From: Pseudanabaena biceps
GTDB lineage: Bacteria; Cyanobacteriota; Cyanobacteriia; Pseudanabaenales; Pseudanabaenaceae
Direction of reading: 5' to 3'
Assembly: GCA_013361095.1 (NCBI GenBank)
Contig: JAATWA010000001.1
Location: 3,441,001 to 3,505,000, forward strand
DNA: 64,000 bases
A program made the position numbers and the translations under genes. How positions within the stretch are numbered: the first letter of the stretch is position 1; each line of letters starts with the position of its first letter. Positions 25,541 through 34,415 of this stretch are shown here, one piece after another. The notes beneath the pieces were generated by a model. The model did not search any database, was not told the DNA's origin, and was given only the letters and a program-made list of their open reading frames with translations.

Positions 25541-26317
25541 TTGTTAGATCACTCATTTAAATTTTATGGTATTGCCTTCTTTGGGATTATTCTCATTAGA
25601 TATTTTCTTGTAGCAGGAGGAATGTATTTAATCTTTTATTCTCCCTTTAGGAAGTCTCTAGGAAAACAGCACCGACCACAAGTTCCATCTTGGAAATCGA
25701 TTCAGTTTGACATAAAACTTTCTGTGATATCAGCAGCAATATTTGCGATCGCATCGTCATTGATCATCTCTCTCTACAACAAAAAACTTACTCTCATTTA
25801 CACTGATCCACAGGATTTTGGACTTTGGTATTTGGGAGTGAGTTATGCAGCAGTATTGATTTTGCAAGATGCATATTTTTACTTTACCCACAGATTGTTT
25901 CATCATCCTTTTCTATTTCATTGGGTACATCAAGGACATCACCGATCGCGGCATCCTACGCCTTGGACTTCCTTCGCTTTCGACCCCATAGAAGCGATTG
26001 TCAATGCTCTATTTTTAATCGGCATCGTTTTTATAATCCCCTTACATTTCATTACTTTAATAGCAGTATTAACGACAATGACTGTTTGGGCAGTTTTAAA
26101 CCATTTGGGAATTGACTGCCTACCTTTAACTTTTCCACACCATTGGCTAGGAAAGTGGTTTATTGGACCTGCTCACCATTCTATTCATCACCTTAAGTAC
26201 AGGCTCCATTACGGGCTGTATTTCACATTTTGGGATAAGTTGTTTAATACTCAAGATCCTAATTACATCGCTACTCCGTCTTCGTCATCGATACAAAATT
26301 TGTCAACACTCGACTAA
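25541..26317 (+). CDS. Sterol desaturase / fatty-acid hydroxylase superfamily protein
   Basis: 258 residues, integral membrane di-iron enzyme. The histidine clusters HRLFHH, HQGHH and PAHHSIHH supply the metal ligands, and several TM segments surround them. The start is TTG at 25541, directly after the yggT stop; no ATG exists before residue 28 (GGMYLIF), which lies inside a TM segment. Substrate unknown (lipid, carotenoid or hopanoid hydroxylation are options). Likely co-translated with the YggT gene. Confidence 0.8.
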   Translation: MLDHSFKFYGIAFFGIILIRYFLVAGGMYLIFYSPFRKSLGKQHRPQVPSWKSIQFDIKLSVISAAIFAIASSLIISLYNKKLTLIYTDPQDFGLWYLGVSYAAVLILQDAYFYFTHRLFHHPFLFHWVHQGHHRSRHPTPWTSFAFDPIEAIVNALFLIGIVFIIPLHFITLIAVLTTMTVWAVLNHLGIDCLPLTFPHHWLGKWFIGPAHHSIHHLKYRLHYGLYFTFWDKLFNTQDPNYIATPSSSSIQNLSTLD

Positions 26318-26349
26318 AAAAGATGAGTTGCGGCGCAACTCATCTTTTT
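26317..26349. terminator. Palindromic terminator between hydroxylase and CocE genes
   Basis: 15-bp arms AAAAAGATGAGTTGC around the loop GGC, a short member of the family, between convergent genes. Confidence 0.85.
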
Positions 26350-28031
26350 GGCTTTAACGGTAACTGCAAACGCGAAGGATAATCTGCGCTATAAAAAATT
26401 TGTTGAGTTGCTTCTACAAAGTCACTGACGGTCGCCGTCGAGGGTGGTTTCTCTGTGTTGGAATGTCGCTCGATCACAGGAAAAGCAGAACTGGCGATCG
26501 CTACGCCAATACGATGACCTTGGGCAAAATTTTGACAAGTAGGACGTAGCTTGATTCGGTACTCATTGACAACATCGGACTCCACCCATTCAGGCTCAGT
26601 CCAAGAATTACGAAACTTCGCTCGCAAAACTCCCATAGACACTAACATTTGCTTACCATCTGGATAAATATCTAAAAGCTTAATTACCCAATCCGTATCA
26701 GGGGCAGTAGTGGCAGCATAGAGAATAAATTCGGGAATACCTGCGATCGCTAGATCTTCCTCAAGTTCAGCACTTTGATAAACCAATACATCCCAACGCT
26801 GATGGAGAAATTGTTGATCGTAAAATCCGTAGGCTGTGGCAGGGTTAGGATTGCGGGGATCGTAGACGTAGATATCGGGTAAGTGATGATTGCTACTTAT
26901 CGGTTGAGAATCGAGATTTTTTTGGGGATGAAGATAAAGATTATGAGTGAGGGGATTTTGAGGAAATTCGGATAAATCTAGCCATTCATTTTTACCCATG
27001 AGAAACATCTGTACGGGAGCGCGATCGCTGATGCCGTTGTCTATCCCCTTTAACCAAAAATCAAACCAATCTACTTGTAGTTGGTCAATCCGTGAAACCG
27101 CCGCTTCACCAAAATCAATTTCACCCACCTTTGGCAGCCAAGGCATATGTTGCCAAGGTGTAACTACTAAATGTTGCGGTTGGGAAGTGACGGACTTAGC
27201 TTGATGGTAAGTATTAATAGTTGCTTCAATGAAAATATCTGCCCAGCCCCCAATGTGCAGAGCAGGTATATCAAAGTGATGGAAATAACTAAGGGGATTT
27301 AATTCTTGCCAATATGGATCATCCGCCTGTTGATTACCAATCCAGTCAAAAAAGAATTGTCCAAACTTTGCGCCCAATTCAGGATTTTTAAATAGTTCTA
27401 TTTCACATAGTGGAATTGCTTCTAGCCATTGTGAAAGTTGCTTTTGGGCGGCAAAAAGTTTAGTCGCTTGCGGCTCTTGTTTGAGATACCATGCGCGATT
27501 TTGAGTCAACTGTAACGCCCAACCCAGCACAAAATCTAAACATAAAGCTCCACCAAAATACAGCCAACCATGATATAGATCAGCTGTTGCCATGCAAGGA
27601 CAGATCGTGACTAATCCCTGTGGCTGCTGCACGGCAGCCTGAAACTGCGTCACCCCCTGATAGGAAAACCCATACATTCCCACCTTGCCACTGCTGCCTT
27701 CTAGCTCCTTGGCACACCATTCCACCGAGTCAAATCCATCGGTATATTCATTGCGAAATGGATAGAATTCTCCTTCAGAAGTTCCGCAGCCCCGCACATC
27801 TTGAATCACCACAATATAGCCTTGACTAGCGTACCAACTAGGATGAGCATAGGTGCAAGAAGAGGCGATCGCTCGACCATAGGGCAAGCGCATTAGCAGC
27901 ACTGGCAATGGTGTATCCACATTTTTGGGACGATAAATGTCGGCGGTCAATATCGTGCGATCGCGCATTGGTATCTTGACTTGACGCTGGACATTTACCT
28001 GCGAATGGAAAGAAGTCAATTTAGGCGGCAT
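26340..28031 (-). CDS. CocE/NonD-family serine hydrolase (S15 peptidase-like)
   Basis: 563 residues from ATG 28031; a longer frame to 28079 would overlap the upstream 60-aa gene and is rejected. The alpha/beta hydrolase core has VIQDVRGCGTSEGEF and the nucleophile motif GFSYQG, then HIGGWADIF and a catalytic-type His in VTPWQHM. A C-terminal jelly-roll domain (X-Pro dipeptidyl-peptidase C-terminal type) ends the protein. Members hydrolyse acyl esters, amides or N-terminal dipeptides; no specific substrate can be assigned. Its last 10 bp lie in the terminator palindrome. Confidence 0.85.
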   Translation of the reverse strand: MPPKLTSFHSQVNVQRQVKIPMRDRTILTADIYRPKNVDTPLPVLLMRLPYGRAIASSCTYAHPSWYASQGYIVVIQDVRGCGTSEGEFYPFRNEYTDGFDSVEWCAKELEGSSGKVGMYGFSYQGVTQFQAAVQQPQGLVTICPCMATADLYHGWLYFGGALCLDFVLGWALQLTQNRAWYLKQEPQATKLFAAQKQLSQWLEAIPLCEIELFKNPELGAKFGQFFFDWIGNQQADDPYWQELNPLSYFHHFDIPALHIGGWADIFIEATINTYHQAKSVTSQPQHLVVTPWQHMPWLPKVGEIDFGEAAVSRIDQLQVDWFDFWLKGIDNGISDRAPVQMFLMGKNEWLDLSEFPQNPLTHNLYLHPQKNLDSQPISSNHHLPDIYVYDPRNPNPATAYGFYDQQFLHQRWDVLVYQSAELEEDLAIAGIPEFILYAATTAPDTDWVIKLLDIYPDGKQMLVSMGVLRAKFRNSWTEPEWVESDVVNEYRIKLRPTCQNFAQGHRIGVAIASSAFPVIERHSNTEKPPSTATVSDFVEATQQIFYSADYPSRLQLPLKPKR

Positions 28032-28041
28032 AGCTTCGCGA

Positions 28042-28224
28042 TTATTCTTGCCAATCAGGGAAGACTTTTCTAATTTCAATTAGGAGATCATCAAGTTCTT
28101 CTAAAGCTTGCATGATATCGATACTGAGGCTACCTAAGTTGTCCTTGAGGGATAACTGCACTAGTAGTTCACGTTTGCTAGCGATCGTGACAAATCTTGC
28201 TTTCAGCGATTCTGGAGTAGACAT
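28042..28224 (-). CDS. Small protein upstream of the CocE hydrolase, unknown function
   Basis: 60 residues, acidic and helical (MSTPESLKARFVTIASKRELL... LDDLLIEIRKVFPDWQE). The gene ends 10 bp before the hydrolase start and is probably co-transcribed with it. No family recognised. Two Leu/Ile-rich helices suggest a small helical hairpin. Confidence 0.6.
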   Translation of the reverse strand: MSTPESLKARFVTIASKRELLVQLSLKDNLGSLSIDIMQALEELDDLLIEIRKVFPDWQE

Positions 28225-28293
28225 ATTAAAAAATTTATAAATTTAATGAAATTACGAGAATTAACCGCTTCCCAATGCTTATCATACTTTATA

Positions 28294-28407
28294 TATAGCA
28301 ATCCTAAATGAGTTGTGAGAGGCTTCGACTTCGCTCAGCCAACGATATACGCTGGCTGAGCGAAGTCGAAGCCCTATTTTTCTCATAAATGATTTAGGAC
28401 TGCTATA
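28294..28407. mobile_element. MITE-like element with TATAGCA ends
   Basis: 114 bp. Outer imperfect inverted repeats TATAGCAATCCTAAATGA and TCATAAATGATTTAGGACTGCTATA enclose perfect inner arms GGCTTCGACTTCGCTCAGCC and complement. No coding capacity. The outer ends resemble the ends of the larger palindrome-bearing elements, but the inner arm is of a different type. Confidence 0.7.
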
Positions 28408-28437
28408 CAGCAAAGCAAGTTTTGCTTAGGATATAAA

Positions 28438-28484
28438 ATCCCAAAGAGAGTGGCGGCGCTTTGCGCCACCACTCTCTTTGGGAT
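28438..28484. terminator. Palindromic terminator after the Uma2 gene
   Basis: Arms ATCCCAAAGAGAGTGGCG + GCGC with one mismatch, loop TTT. Confidence 0.9.
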
Positions 28485-28490
28485 AGCCAG

Positions 28491-29120
28491 TCAAGCCAAG
28501 CCTATTTGCAATGTTCTGAGAACTGTTGACATATCATTGCTCAAAATCGCGTTTGCATTTAGCCACAAGCCCGCAAACTCTCGACTACAGATAATTCCAG
28601 AGTCATCAGGCTCTAGCTGTTTGTATTTACCATTTTCGAGAACAAACCAATCAATTTGATTATCTAATGTCCGCCAGACGATATATTCCTTTACGCCGTT
28701 ACGTTCGTATGTACGTTTCTTGCTGTGCAGATCGTAAGAAACTGTACTGGCAGCAATCTCGGTGATCAGTTCAGGCGCACCTGAAATATAACCATCAGCA
28801 TCAATTTTTGCATTGCCATTGACACGAAATAGTACGGCATCAGGTTGAGGTTCGTTTTCATCATCAAGGCGGACTGTTGGCTCGATCCCAACTTTTAATC
28901 CTGCAACCATTGATTGATAGGTAACGAGCCAACCAACGATTTGGCTATGGGGTTTACCATGAGATGTAAAGCGTAGGGGAGATGCCACGTGTACGATGCC
29001 TTCAATGAGTTCTGCTTTTTTGATGTTTGATGCCGTATAACGCCGCTCAAATTCTTCTCGATTAAGGCGATCGCCATTTTCGAGGATGGTTAGCGGTGAT
29101 GAAGAGTTGGCAATAACCAT
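28491..29120 (-). CDS. Uma2-family (DUF820) putative endonuclease
   Basis: 209 residues from ATG 29120 (a longer frame to 29156 adds an unlikely leader). It has the Uma2 fold pattern of PD-(D/E)XK type: AELIEGIVHVASP near the start, EPQPDAVLF, then ELITEIAASTVSYDLHSKKRTYERNGVKEYIVW. These proteins are multi-copy in cyanobacteria and their role is not established. A palindrome flanks each side of the gene. Confidence 0.85.
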   Translation of the reverse strand: MVIANSSSPLTILENGDRLNREEFERRYTASNIKKAELIEGIVHVASPLRFTSHGKPHSQIVGWLVTYQSMVAGLKVGIEPTVRLDDENEPQPDAVLFRVNGNAKIDADGYISGAPELITEIAASTVSYDLHSKKRTYERNGVKEYIVWRTLDNQIDWFVLENGKYKQLEPDDSGIICSREFAGLWLNANAILSNDMSTVLRTLQIGLA

Positions 29121-29164
29121 AGCTATCAGGGATGAGGCTCTCCAATATTTTAGCAATCCCCAAA

Positions 29165-29197
29165 AGAAAGTTGCGGCGCGAAGCGCCGCAACTTTCT
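29165..29197. repeat. Interspersed palindrome, GCGGCGC core
   Basis: 15-bp arms AGAAAGTTGCGGCGC around the loop GAA, between the DUF72 and Uma2 genes, which point the same way. Confidence 0.9.
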
Positions 29198-29213
29198 AGC
29201 GATAAAGTGCATA

Positions 29214-30098
29214 TTAAAAAAGAGTTAACTGTTGTGGAGGTGGTACGAGATCATCCCAAGGTAAGGTTGGGATTGGAAGATTCGCCTTTTCGAGCATATT
29301 CTGAAAATATTTAAGATTGTGGGGCGATCGCTCCTCAATTGGGCAATGCATAAAGAAATATACTTCTGTGCCAGTCGCCAACCAATTATTTAAAAGTAGC
29401 CGCCATTCTTGCCAAAAGCGCACATTCAAATCGCGATCGGGATGACTGACAAAGCGGACAATACTGAAGGGCGCAGTTACGACAGGCTGTAAAGGCAAAT
29501 TTGGCTTGCGGCGTTCTTGCTGTACTGATAGTGTGTCAGCAGCATCAGTATTGCCATCAAAGGGCAAATCATAAATTGGGCGCGAATCTAGCAATACCCG
29601 TCCAACTCCTAAGCTTTTTAATAATTCATTTAAGCGATCGCAGTGGGGATCTTTAAACCAATCCGCATGACGTACTTCTAGGGCTATCTGAAAATCTCTA
29701 ACTGGCAATGTTATTAAGAATCTTTCTAAATCTGCAAAATTTGCAGGGCTATAGCTGGGTGGCAGTTGCACAAAAGGCACACCCAAGCGATCACCAAAAC
29801 TAGACATCAGATCTAAAAAATGTAAAGCCTGATCGCTATAGGGGTGTAACAAACCATTGTGGGTTAATTGTTTGGGAAATTTAGGGCAGAAGCGAAAATT
29901 AGCGGGTGTTTCCTTTGCCCAACGCTCTACCGTCAAGCGATCGGGAATCACATAAAAAGTAGAATTCACTTCTACAGTCCTTAGGCGATCGCTATAGAGC
30001 TGCAAAAATTCCGTTGAGCGACTTCCTTTAGGATAAAAATCACCCACCCACCCTTTATAAGCCCAAACTGCACAACCTAAATGAAATCTAAAGTCCAT
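29214..30098 (-). CDS. DUF72 domain protein
   Basis: 294 residues from ATG 30098 (an alternative ATG is at 30116). The pattern FHLGCAVWAYKGWVGDFYP, YSDRLRTVEVNSTFYVIP, FRFCPKFPKQLTH, VPFVQLPPSYSP and the C-terminal EVYFFMHCPIEERSPHN is DUF72, a TIM-barrel family of unknown reaction related to xylose-isomerase-like folds. No functional partner is evident nearby. Confidence 0.88.
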   Translation of the reverse strand: MDFRFHLGCAVWAYKGWVGDFYPKGSRSTEFLQLYSDRLRTVEVNSTFYVIPDRLTVERWAKETPANFRFCPKFPKQLTHNGLLHPYSDQALHFLDLMSSFGDRLGVPFVQLPPSYSPANFADLERFLITLPVRDFQIALEVRHADWFKDPHCDRLNELLKSLGVGRVLLDSRPIYDLPFDGNTDAADTLSVQQERRKPNLPLQPVVTAPFSIVRFVSHPDRDLNVRFWQEWRLLLNNWLATGTEVYFFMHCPIEERSPHNLKYFQNMLEKANLPIPTLPWDDLVPPPQQLTLF

Positions 30099-30113
30099 AT
30101 TTTTTAACTGATA

Positions 30114-30160
30114 CAAACCTGTAAATTTGCGCCCCTTCGAGGCGTAAATTTATAGGTTTG
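30114..30160. repeat. Imperfect palindrome
   Basis: CAAACCTGTAAATTTGCGCC pairs imperfectly with GGCGTAAATTTATAGGTTTG, just upstream of the DUF72 gene. Confidence 0.75.
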
Positions 30161-30328
30161 AGTAATTTTTTAAGCATTTATTTTAATCATTTATCCTGTG
30201 AGACACTTCTGATCTTCGACGATGAAACTATGGCAGCGATCGCTATAGTTTATATATGAATATCTAATAGTAAAGCGATTGTTGTATAAATACAAACTAT
30301 GTTAACTTGTACCAAACTTTCTTAATCG

Positions 30329-30838
30329 ATGAAATTAAATATGCAAAATTTACTTGACCCAGCTAAAGATCAATCAACTACTCCATGGTATGGCAATGTT
30401 TTGCGTAGCCGAATTGTTAAAACTTTAGAGTTGGTTCAAGACGCGATCGCGATCTCTCTTTGTATCGGGTTGTTTTGCGTCATGGTGTTGCAACTTAAAG
30501 AGATTTTTCAATCTTTATTAACGACGCTGCACTTTCATGACATAACCGCAGATATTTTATTTATTCTCATTTTAGTGGAATTATTTCGGCTATTAATTAT
30601 TTATCTCCAAGAACAGCGAGTTTCCATAGGGGTTTCCGTAGAAGTAACGATCGTTTCCGTATTGCGGGAAGTAATTGTTAAAGGGTTGCTAGAAGTTGAA
30701 TGGAAGCAAGTCATGGCTACCTGTGCTTTTTTAATTGCTTTGGCTCTACTATTGGTAGTCCGAGTTTGGTTGCCACCCACCTTTGAAGGAGTTGATCCTC
30801 AACAAATAGCCTCCGCCCGACACAAGGAAAAAAAATAA
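30329..30838 (+). CDS. PsiE-family membrane protein
   Basis: 169 residues with four hydrophobic helices and the PsiE (phosphate-starvation-inducible E) pattern around LFRLLIIYLQEQRVSIGVSVEVTIVSVLREVIVKGL. Function is unknown even in E. coli. The stop codon is at 30836-30838, and the following 100-bp palindrome begins on its last base. Confidence 0.85.
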   Translation: MKLNMQNLLDPAKDQSTTPWYGNVLRSRIVKTLELVQDAIAISLCIGLFCVMVLQLKEIFQSLLTTLHFHDITADILFILILVELFRLLIIYLQEQRVSIGVSVEVTIVSVLREVIVKGLLEVEWKQVMATCAFLIALALLLVVRVWLPPTFEGVDPQQIASARHKEKK

Positions 30839-30937
30839 CATTTGGCAACATTTACGCCCTTCCCACCCAAGGATTAGCGGTGCGGCGCTTCGCGCCGCTA
30901 ATCCTTGGGTGGGAAGGGCGTAAATGTTGCCAAATGT
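30838..30937. repeat. Very long palindrome (100 bp) after psiE
   Basis: Arms of about 46 bp (ACATTTGGCAACATTTACGC, then CCTTCCCACCC..., core GGCGC) with a loop region TTC and a small asymmetry (GTGC) in the left arm. It is the longest hairpin in the window and is immediately followed by three more. Confidence 0.95.
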
Positions 30938-31022
30938 ACTAGGACATAAAACCCAATAAGTTGGTTGGCGGCGCGGAGCGCCGCCAACCAACTTATTGGG
31001 TTTTGATTTGTCTAAAACAAAT
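30927..31022. mobile_element. MITE-like element with palindromic centre
   Basis: Conserved left part TGTACTAGGACATAAAACCC, a perfect palindrome at 30948-31004 (27-bp arms, loop GGA, core GGCGGCGC) and conserved right part GATTTGTCTAAAACAAATGA. The outermost tips are missing because it abuts palindromes on both sides. Confidence 0.65.
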
Positions 31023-31067
31023 GACTGCAACATAAAGGGGAGCAATGCTCCCCTTTATGTTGCAGTC
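31023..31067. repeat. Palindrome, AGGGGAGC core
   Basis: Perfect 21-bp arms GACTGCAACATAAAGGGGAG + C around the loop AAT. Confidence 0.9.
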
Positions 31068-31070
31068 TCC

Positions 31071-31109
31071 AAAAGCAAAGAGGAGCGCATTGCGCTCCTC
31101 TTTGTTTTT
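31071..31109. terminator. Terminator of the CheY-like gene
   Basis: Arms CAAAGAGGAGCGC / GCGCTCCTCTTTG around the loop ATT with flanking A and T runs. It ends at the last base of the response-regulator stop codon. Confidence 0.9.
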
Positions 31110-31480
31110 TACTTAATTTGGCTAAGTAATTGCTTAATAGTTTTGATTAATTCAGGCGGATGATAGGGCTTAGTCAAATAAGCATCAGCCCCTTGTTTCA
31201 TACCCCAATATTTATCAAACTCCTCACTTTTGGTTGTACACATAATTACGGGTACATCCTTCGTAGAGGCATTATTTTTGATCCAACGGCATAACTCATA
31301 GCCATTCATTTGTGGCATGACCACATCAGTAACAACTAGATCAGGGGTAACAACCTTAAGCTGTTCAACCGCCTCAGCGCCATTGTTAGCTTCCGTAACT
31401 TGCATACCATTTTCTTTTAAATGTGCCGAGACCATCTCCAACACCATCGGACTGTCATCCACTACGAGGACTCTTACCAT
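31109..31480 (-). CDS. CheY-like single-domain response regulator
   Basis: 123 residues from ATG 31480 (MVRVLVVDDSPMVLE); the upstream in-frame start at 31519 adds an unlikely leader. It is a receiver domain only: acidic pair in VDDSP, phospho-acceptor Asp in VVTDVVMPQMNGYELC, Thr in IMCTTKSEE and Lys in YLTKPYHPPEL. The cyanobacterial CheY/PilG/PixG type, with no output domain, works with a kinase that is not in the window. Confidence 0.92.
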   Translation of the reverse strand: MVRVLVVDDSPMVLEMVSAHLKENGMQVTEANNGAEAVEQLKVVTPDLVVTDVVMPQMNGYELCRWIKNNASTKDVPVIMCTTKSEEFDKYWGMKQGADAYLTKPYHPPELIKTIKQLLSQIK

Positions 31481-31731
31481 AACTGCCTTCCTGATTTTCC
31501 AGTTGTGCCTCAGCGCCAATCGCTACTAAAGCGGTTAAACCCTAAGGTAATCATAAAACTTTCAAAACCTTAAACATGAGATAAGGTATTGAATATCGCC
31601 TAGTTAACTTTATCTGTTTTGAAATTAAGTCTTTACAGAATTGTTAAGCTAAACCTAGTTAATCAGTGAATTAAGCACTGAAAAATTGATATTGCTGACA
31701 GTATATCAGAATGCATCTTGGTTAGAGCGCT

Positions 31732-32715
31732 ATGGCAATAGTTACGGTAGAAAGGTTAAGTAAAATTTATCAAATTGCGGTTAAAGACGCAGGGCTAATT
31801 GGCACATTCAATCATTTTTGGAATCGCCAGTACCGCACAATTGATGCTGTCAAAGAGATATCCTTTGCGATCGCCTCTGGTGAGATGGTTGGTTTTTTGG
31901 GGGCAAATGGCGCAGGCAAGACCACAACTCTAAAAATGCTGACAGGCTTAATTCATCCCTCATCAGGAAATGTGCAGGTGGCTGGACATATTCCCTTTCG
32001 GCGAGATACGAGTTTTTTGCAAAAAATTACACTCGTAATGGGGCAAAAACAGCAACTAATCTGGGATTTACCAGCCATCGACTCCCTAAGGATGAATGCA
32101 GCGGTATATGACATTCCCGACAAAATTTTTAAACACCGTCTTGGCGAACTTACGGAAATGCTGTCACTTCAGGGCAAGCTCAATCAACCCATGCGAAAGC
32201 TGTCTCTGGGAGAGCGCATGAAGGCTGAACTATTGGCAGCGCTATTGCATCAACCGCAAGTTTTGTTTTTGGATGAACCAACCTTGGGCTTAGATGTAAA
32301 TGCTCAGGCAAATGTGCGGGAATTTTTGCGGGAATATAACCAACGTTACCAAGCCACAATTTTGTTAACCAGTCACTATATGGCGGATATTACGGCGCTG
32401 TGTAAACGGGTACTGCTCATTCATCAAGGTGGCTTAATTTATGATGGCAGTCTCGAAGGTTTGCGTGACAACTTTGCCCCTGCTCGCGAAGTTCGGGTGG
32501 AGTTCGCACAGCCAATTAGCGATCGCGAAGGCTTACAGAAGTATGGACAGATCCTGAATGTTGATGGTCAAGCAGTTTGTTTTTCAGTGCCTCGCGAAGA
32601 TTTAACTAGGGTCATTTCACAAATTTTGGCTGAGCTAGAAATTGTCGATTTATCAATCAACGAACCTGCGATCGAAGATGTCATCGGTCAAGTATTCCGC
32701 GATGGCAGTGTGTAA
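31732..32715 (+). CDS. ABC-2-type transporter ATPase (orphan)
   Basis: 327 residues. Walker A GANGAGKTT, signature LSLGERMKAELLAAL, Walker B VLFLDEPTLGLD, then the H-loop TSHYMADI. The long C-terminal domain (EVRVEFAQPISDREG...) is typical of ATPases serving ABC-2 permeases of the COG4586 type. The expected permease genes are not adjacent; the gene is followed by a palindrome and a convergent gene. Substrate unknown. Confidence 0.88.
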   Translation: MAIVTVERLSKIYQIAVKDAGLIGTFNHFWNRQYRTIDAVKEISFAIASGEMVGFLGANGAGKTTTLKMLTGLIHPSSGNVQVAGHIPFRRDTSFLQKITLVMGQKQQLIWDLPAIDSLRMNAAVYDIPDKIFKHRLGELTEMLSLQGKLNQPMRKLSLGERMKAELLAALLHQPQVLFLDEPTLGLDVNAQANVREFLREYNQRYQATILLTSHYMADITALCKRVLLIHQGGLIYDGSLEGLRDNFAPAREVRVEFAQPISDREGLQKYGQILNVDGQAVCFSVPREDLTRVISQILAELEIVDLSINEPAIEDVIGQVFRDGSV

Positions 32716-32754
32716 ATAGACATTGGCGGCGCTTCGCGCCGCCAATGTCTATTT
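32714..32754. terminator. Bidirectional palindromic terminator
   Basis: 19-bp perfect arms AAATAGACATTGGCGGCGC around the loop TTC; it overlaps the last bases of both convergent genes. Confidence 0.92.
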
Positions 32755-34146
32755 GATGTATTTCTCAATTTCGGCAATAGTTACAGGCTGATCGCTAGTA
32801 CTTGGTAGATCCACCACTACTAAATAGCCCTCCACTTTGCCTTTGCCAACTCGATTTAAGACATCGAGAATTTTGGGCATATCTGATTTCAGCAAACTAC
32901 CGCGATCGTCGTAAATCTCTAGCGCCGAGAGGCAGCCCAGAGACGCATTCCAATCAAAATTTTGAGTGCTAACGACAGCAGGTTTATTACGGAAAAAGTC
33001 GATCGCTGCGCCACTGCCATGAATCCGAAATAGCGATCGCCCCATACTCCCCGCCCAATAAGCCTGTTGAATCGGCTCGTAATTTCGCCATGATGCTGGT
33101 AAAAGATTTTGATAAGCTGGCAAACTACCCGTAAATTTCCCTTTTTGTTTGGGCAGAAATTCAGTTACACCATCCTCAAAGGGTAGAAATAAATTTACTA
33201 ACGAAAATTGTCCATAGGCATGGAAAAACTCATCGTCAGGCTGGCGAGAAATCCCTTCAATCCGATAAATACCCTGCGGAGTGCGTCCATTGGTAAAGTT
33301 CCAGTCGAGGTTATGAATGGATTGCAACAGCAGGGACGCTGACCAAATATTTTTACCTTGCCGTACAAATTGACCATCACGATCCTTAAGAACCGTGACA
33401 CACAAAACATCCCGATTAGGACGACAGAGGACATACATTTGGGCTTGTTGCGGTGCAATTTGCCATTTTAATAAATCACCAAGATTGGGATTTGAGGATA
33501 GTTTAGGATTTTGTTGATAATCTGCGGTAAGACTTTGGAGCGTAGTCTTTAAATGAAGATCCTGTGACCATTTGGGAAAACGCTGTTTGACTTTGGTGAC
33601 CAGATTTTTAAGGATAAGAGGATCATTTGCGGATTGATCGGTCGATGGATAAATGGGCGACTTGGCGATCGCTGATAGAGAAATCGCCACCCACATAGAG
33701 TCATTACTGGAGTCAATGGTGCGTAAGAAATTTTGACGCAGTTTGCTATAGACCGCAGGTTTGAGGGTATAAAGTTGATGGCTAACTTGGATCGCCGTAT
33801 CAATGACTGCTTTTTGGGGATCGCTCAAGTTATTGGCAGTAGTCAAACTCAAGACATTTTCTAAAACTTGAACTACATATTCTTTTTCGGGAGCTAAAAC
33901 GCCGATCGCCCACAGTGACTCTTGCCAGTGGGTGAGGTAGCGATCGCTAAGGGGATAAGTTTTGAGATCGAAGCGGCTGGGATCAGCTTTTTTTTGTTGG
34001 TCTAATATTTGCTCATTTCTTGATAATGCAGTGGCTTTGGGTTGATAGGTTTGCAATGGCGGCGCTTGGGCTATGCCTGTTTGTGGCGTGTTCATAGCCA
34101 GTAGTAAAGCGATCGCCGATAAGGACTTAGACATGAATTGATTCAT
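32749..34146 (-). CDS. Secreted protein with L,D-transpeptidase-like motif
   Basis: 465 residues. Signal peptide (SKSLSAIALLLAMNTPQTGIAQA), a long helical middle with no recognised domain, then from about residue 270 a beta-rich domain containing GIYRIEG, SLFRIHGSGA (near 373) and SLGCLSALEIYDDRG (near 404). His in HGSG and Cys in SLGC match the HxxG...SxGC arrangement of YkuD-type L,D-transpeptidases, so a role in peptidoglycan or protein cross-linking is possible. Assignment rests on that motif only. Confidence 0.6.
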   Translation of the reverse strand: MNQFMSKSLSAIALLLAMNTPQTGIAQAPPLQTYQPKATALSRNEQILDQQKKADPSRFDLKTYPLSDRYLTHWQESLWAIGVLAPEKEYVVQVLENVLSLTTANNLSDPQKAVIDTAIQVSHQLYTLKPAVYSKLRQNFLRTIDSSNDSMWVAISLSAIAKSPIYPSTDQSANDPLILKNLVTKVKQRFPKWSQDLHLKTTLQSLTADYQQNPKLSSNPNLGDLLKWQIAPQQAQMYVLCRPNRDVLCVTVLKDRDGQFVRQGKNIWSASLLLQSIHNLDWNFTNGRTPQGIYRIEGISRQPDDEFFHAYGQFSLVNLFLPFEDGVTEFLPKQKGKFTGSLPAYQNLLPASWRNYEPIQQAYWAGSMGRSLFRIHGSGAAIDFFRNKPAVVSTQNFDWNASLGCLSALEIYDDRGSLLKSDMPKILDVLNRVGKGKVEGYLVVVDLPSTSDQPVTIAEIEKYIK

Positions 34147-34218
34147 ATTTCCCTTCCATTAAACCCAAAGATATATGTGTGAAGCTTTTCGCCGCATCTA
34201 CATCTTATAGCGGTAGCT

Positions 34219-34267
34219 AACCCAAAAGAAAGTTGGGGCGAGAAGAGCCGCAACTTTCTTTTGGGTT
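34219..34267. repeat. Decaying palindrome
   Basis: Outer arms AACCCAAAAGAAAGTTG and complement are intact, but the centre (GGGCGAGAAGAGCC) has lost the perfect GGCGGCGC pairing. Confidence 0.85.
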
Positions 34268-34415
34268 TTTGATTATAAATCAAGCACATTATGCAGTATC
34301 CTAGATAGGCTGTAAAAAATACACACGCTTGAGGCTTCGGGTGTTTAGAGTTACTTGTAACTACTAAATTCCATCTCAGGCGCAAGGACAAACCCGAACA
34401 CAGGAGAAAACTTAA

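Noticed and set aside
30749-31045. 98-codon minus-strand frame across the hairpin cluster
   Set aside because: It encodes the palindromes themselves and overlaps psiE.
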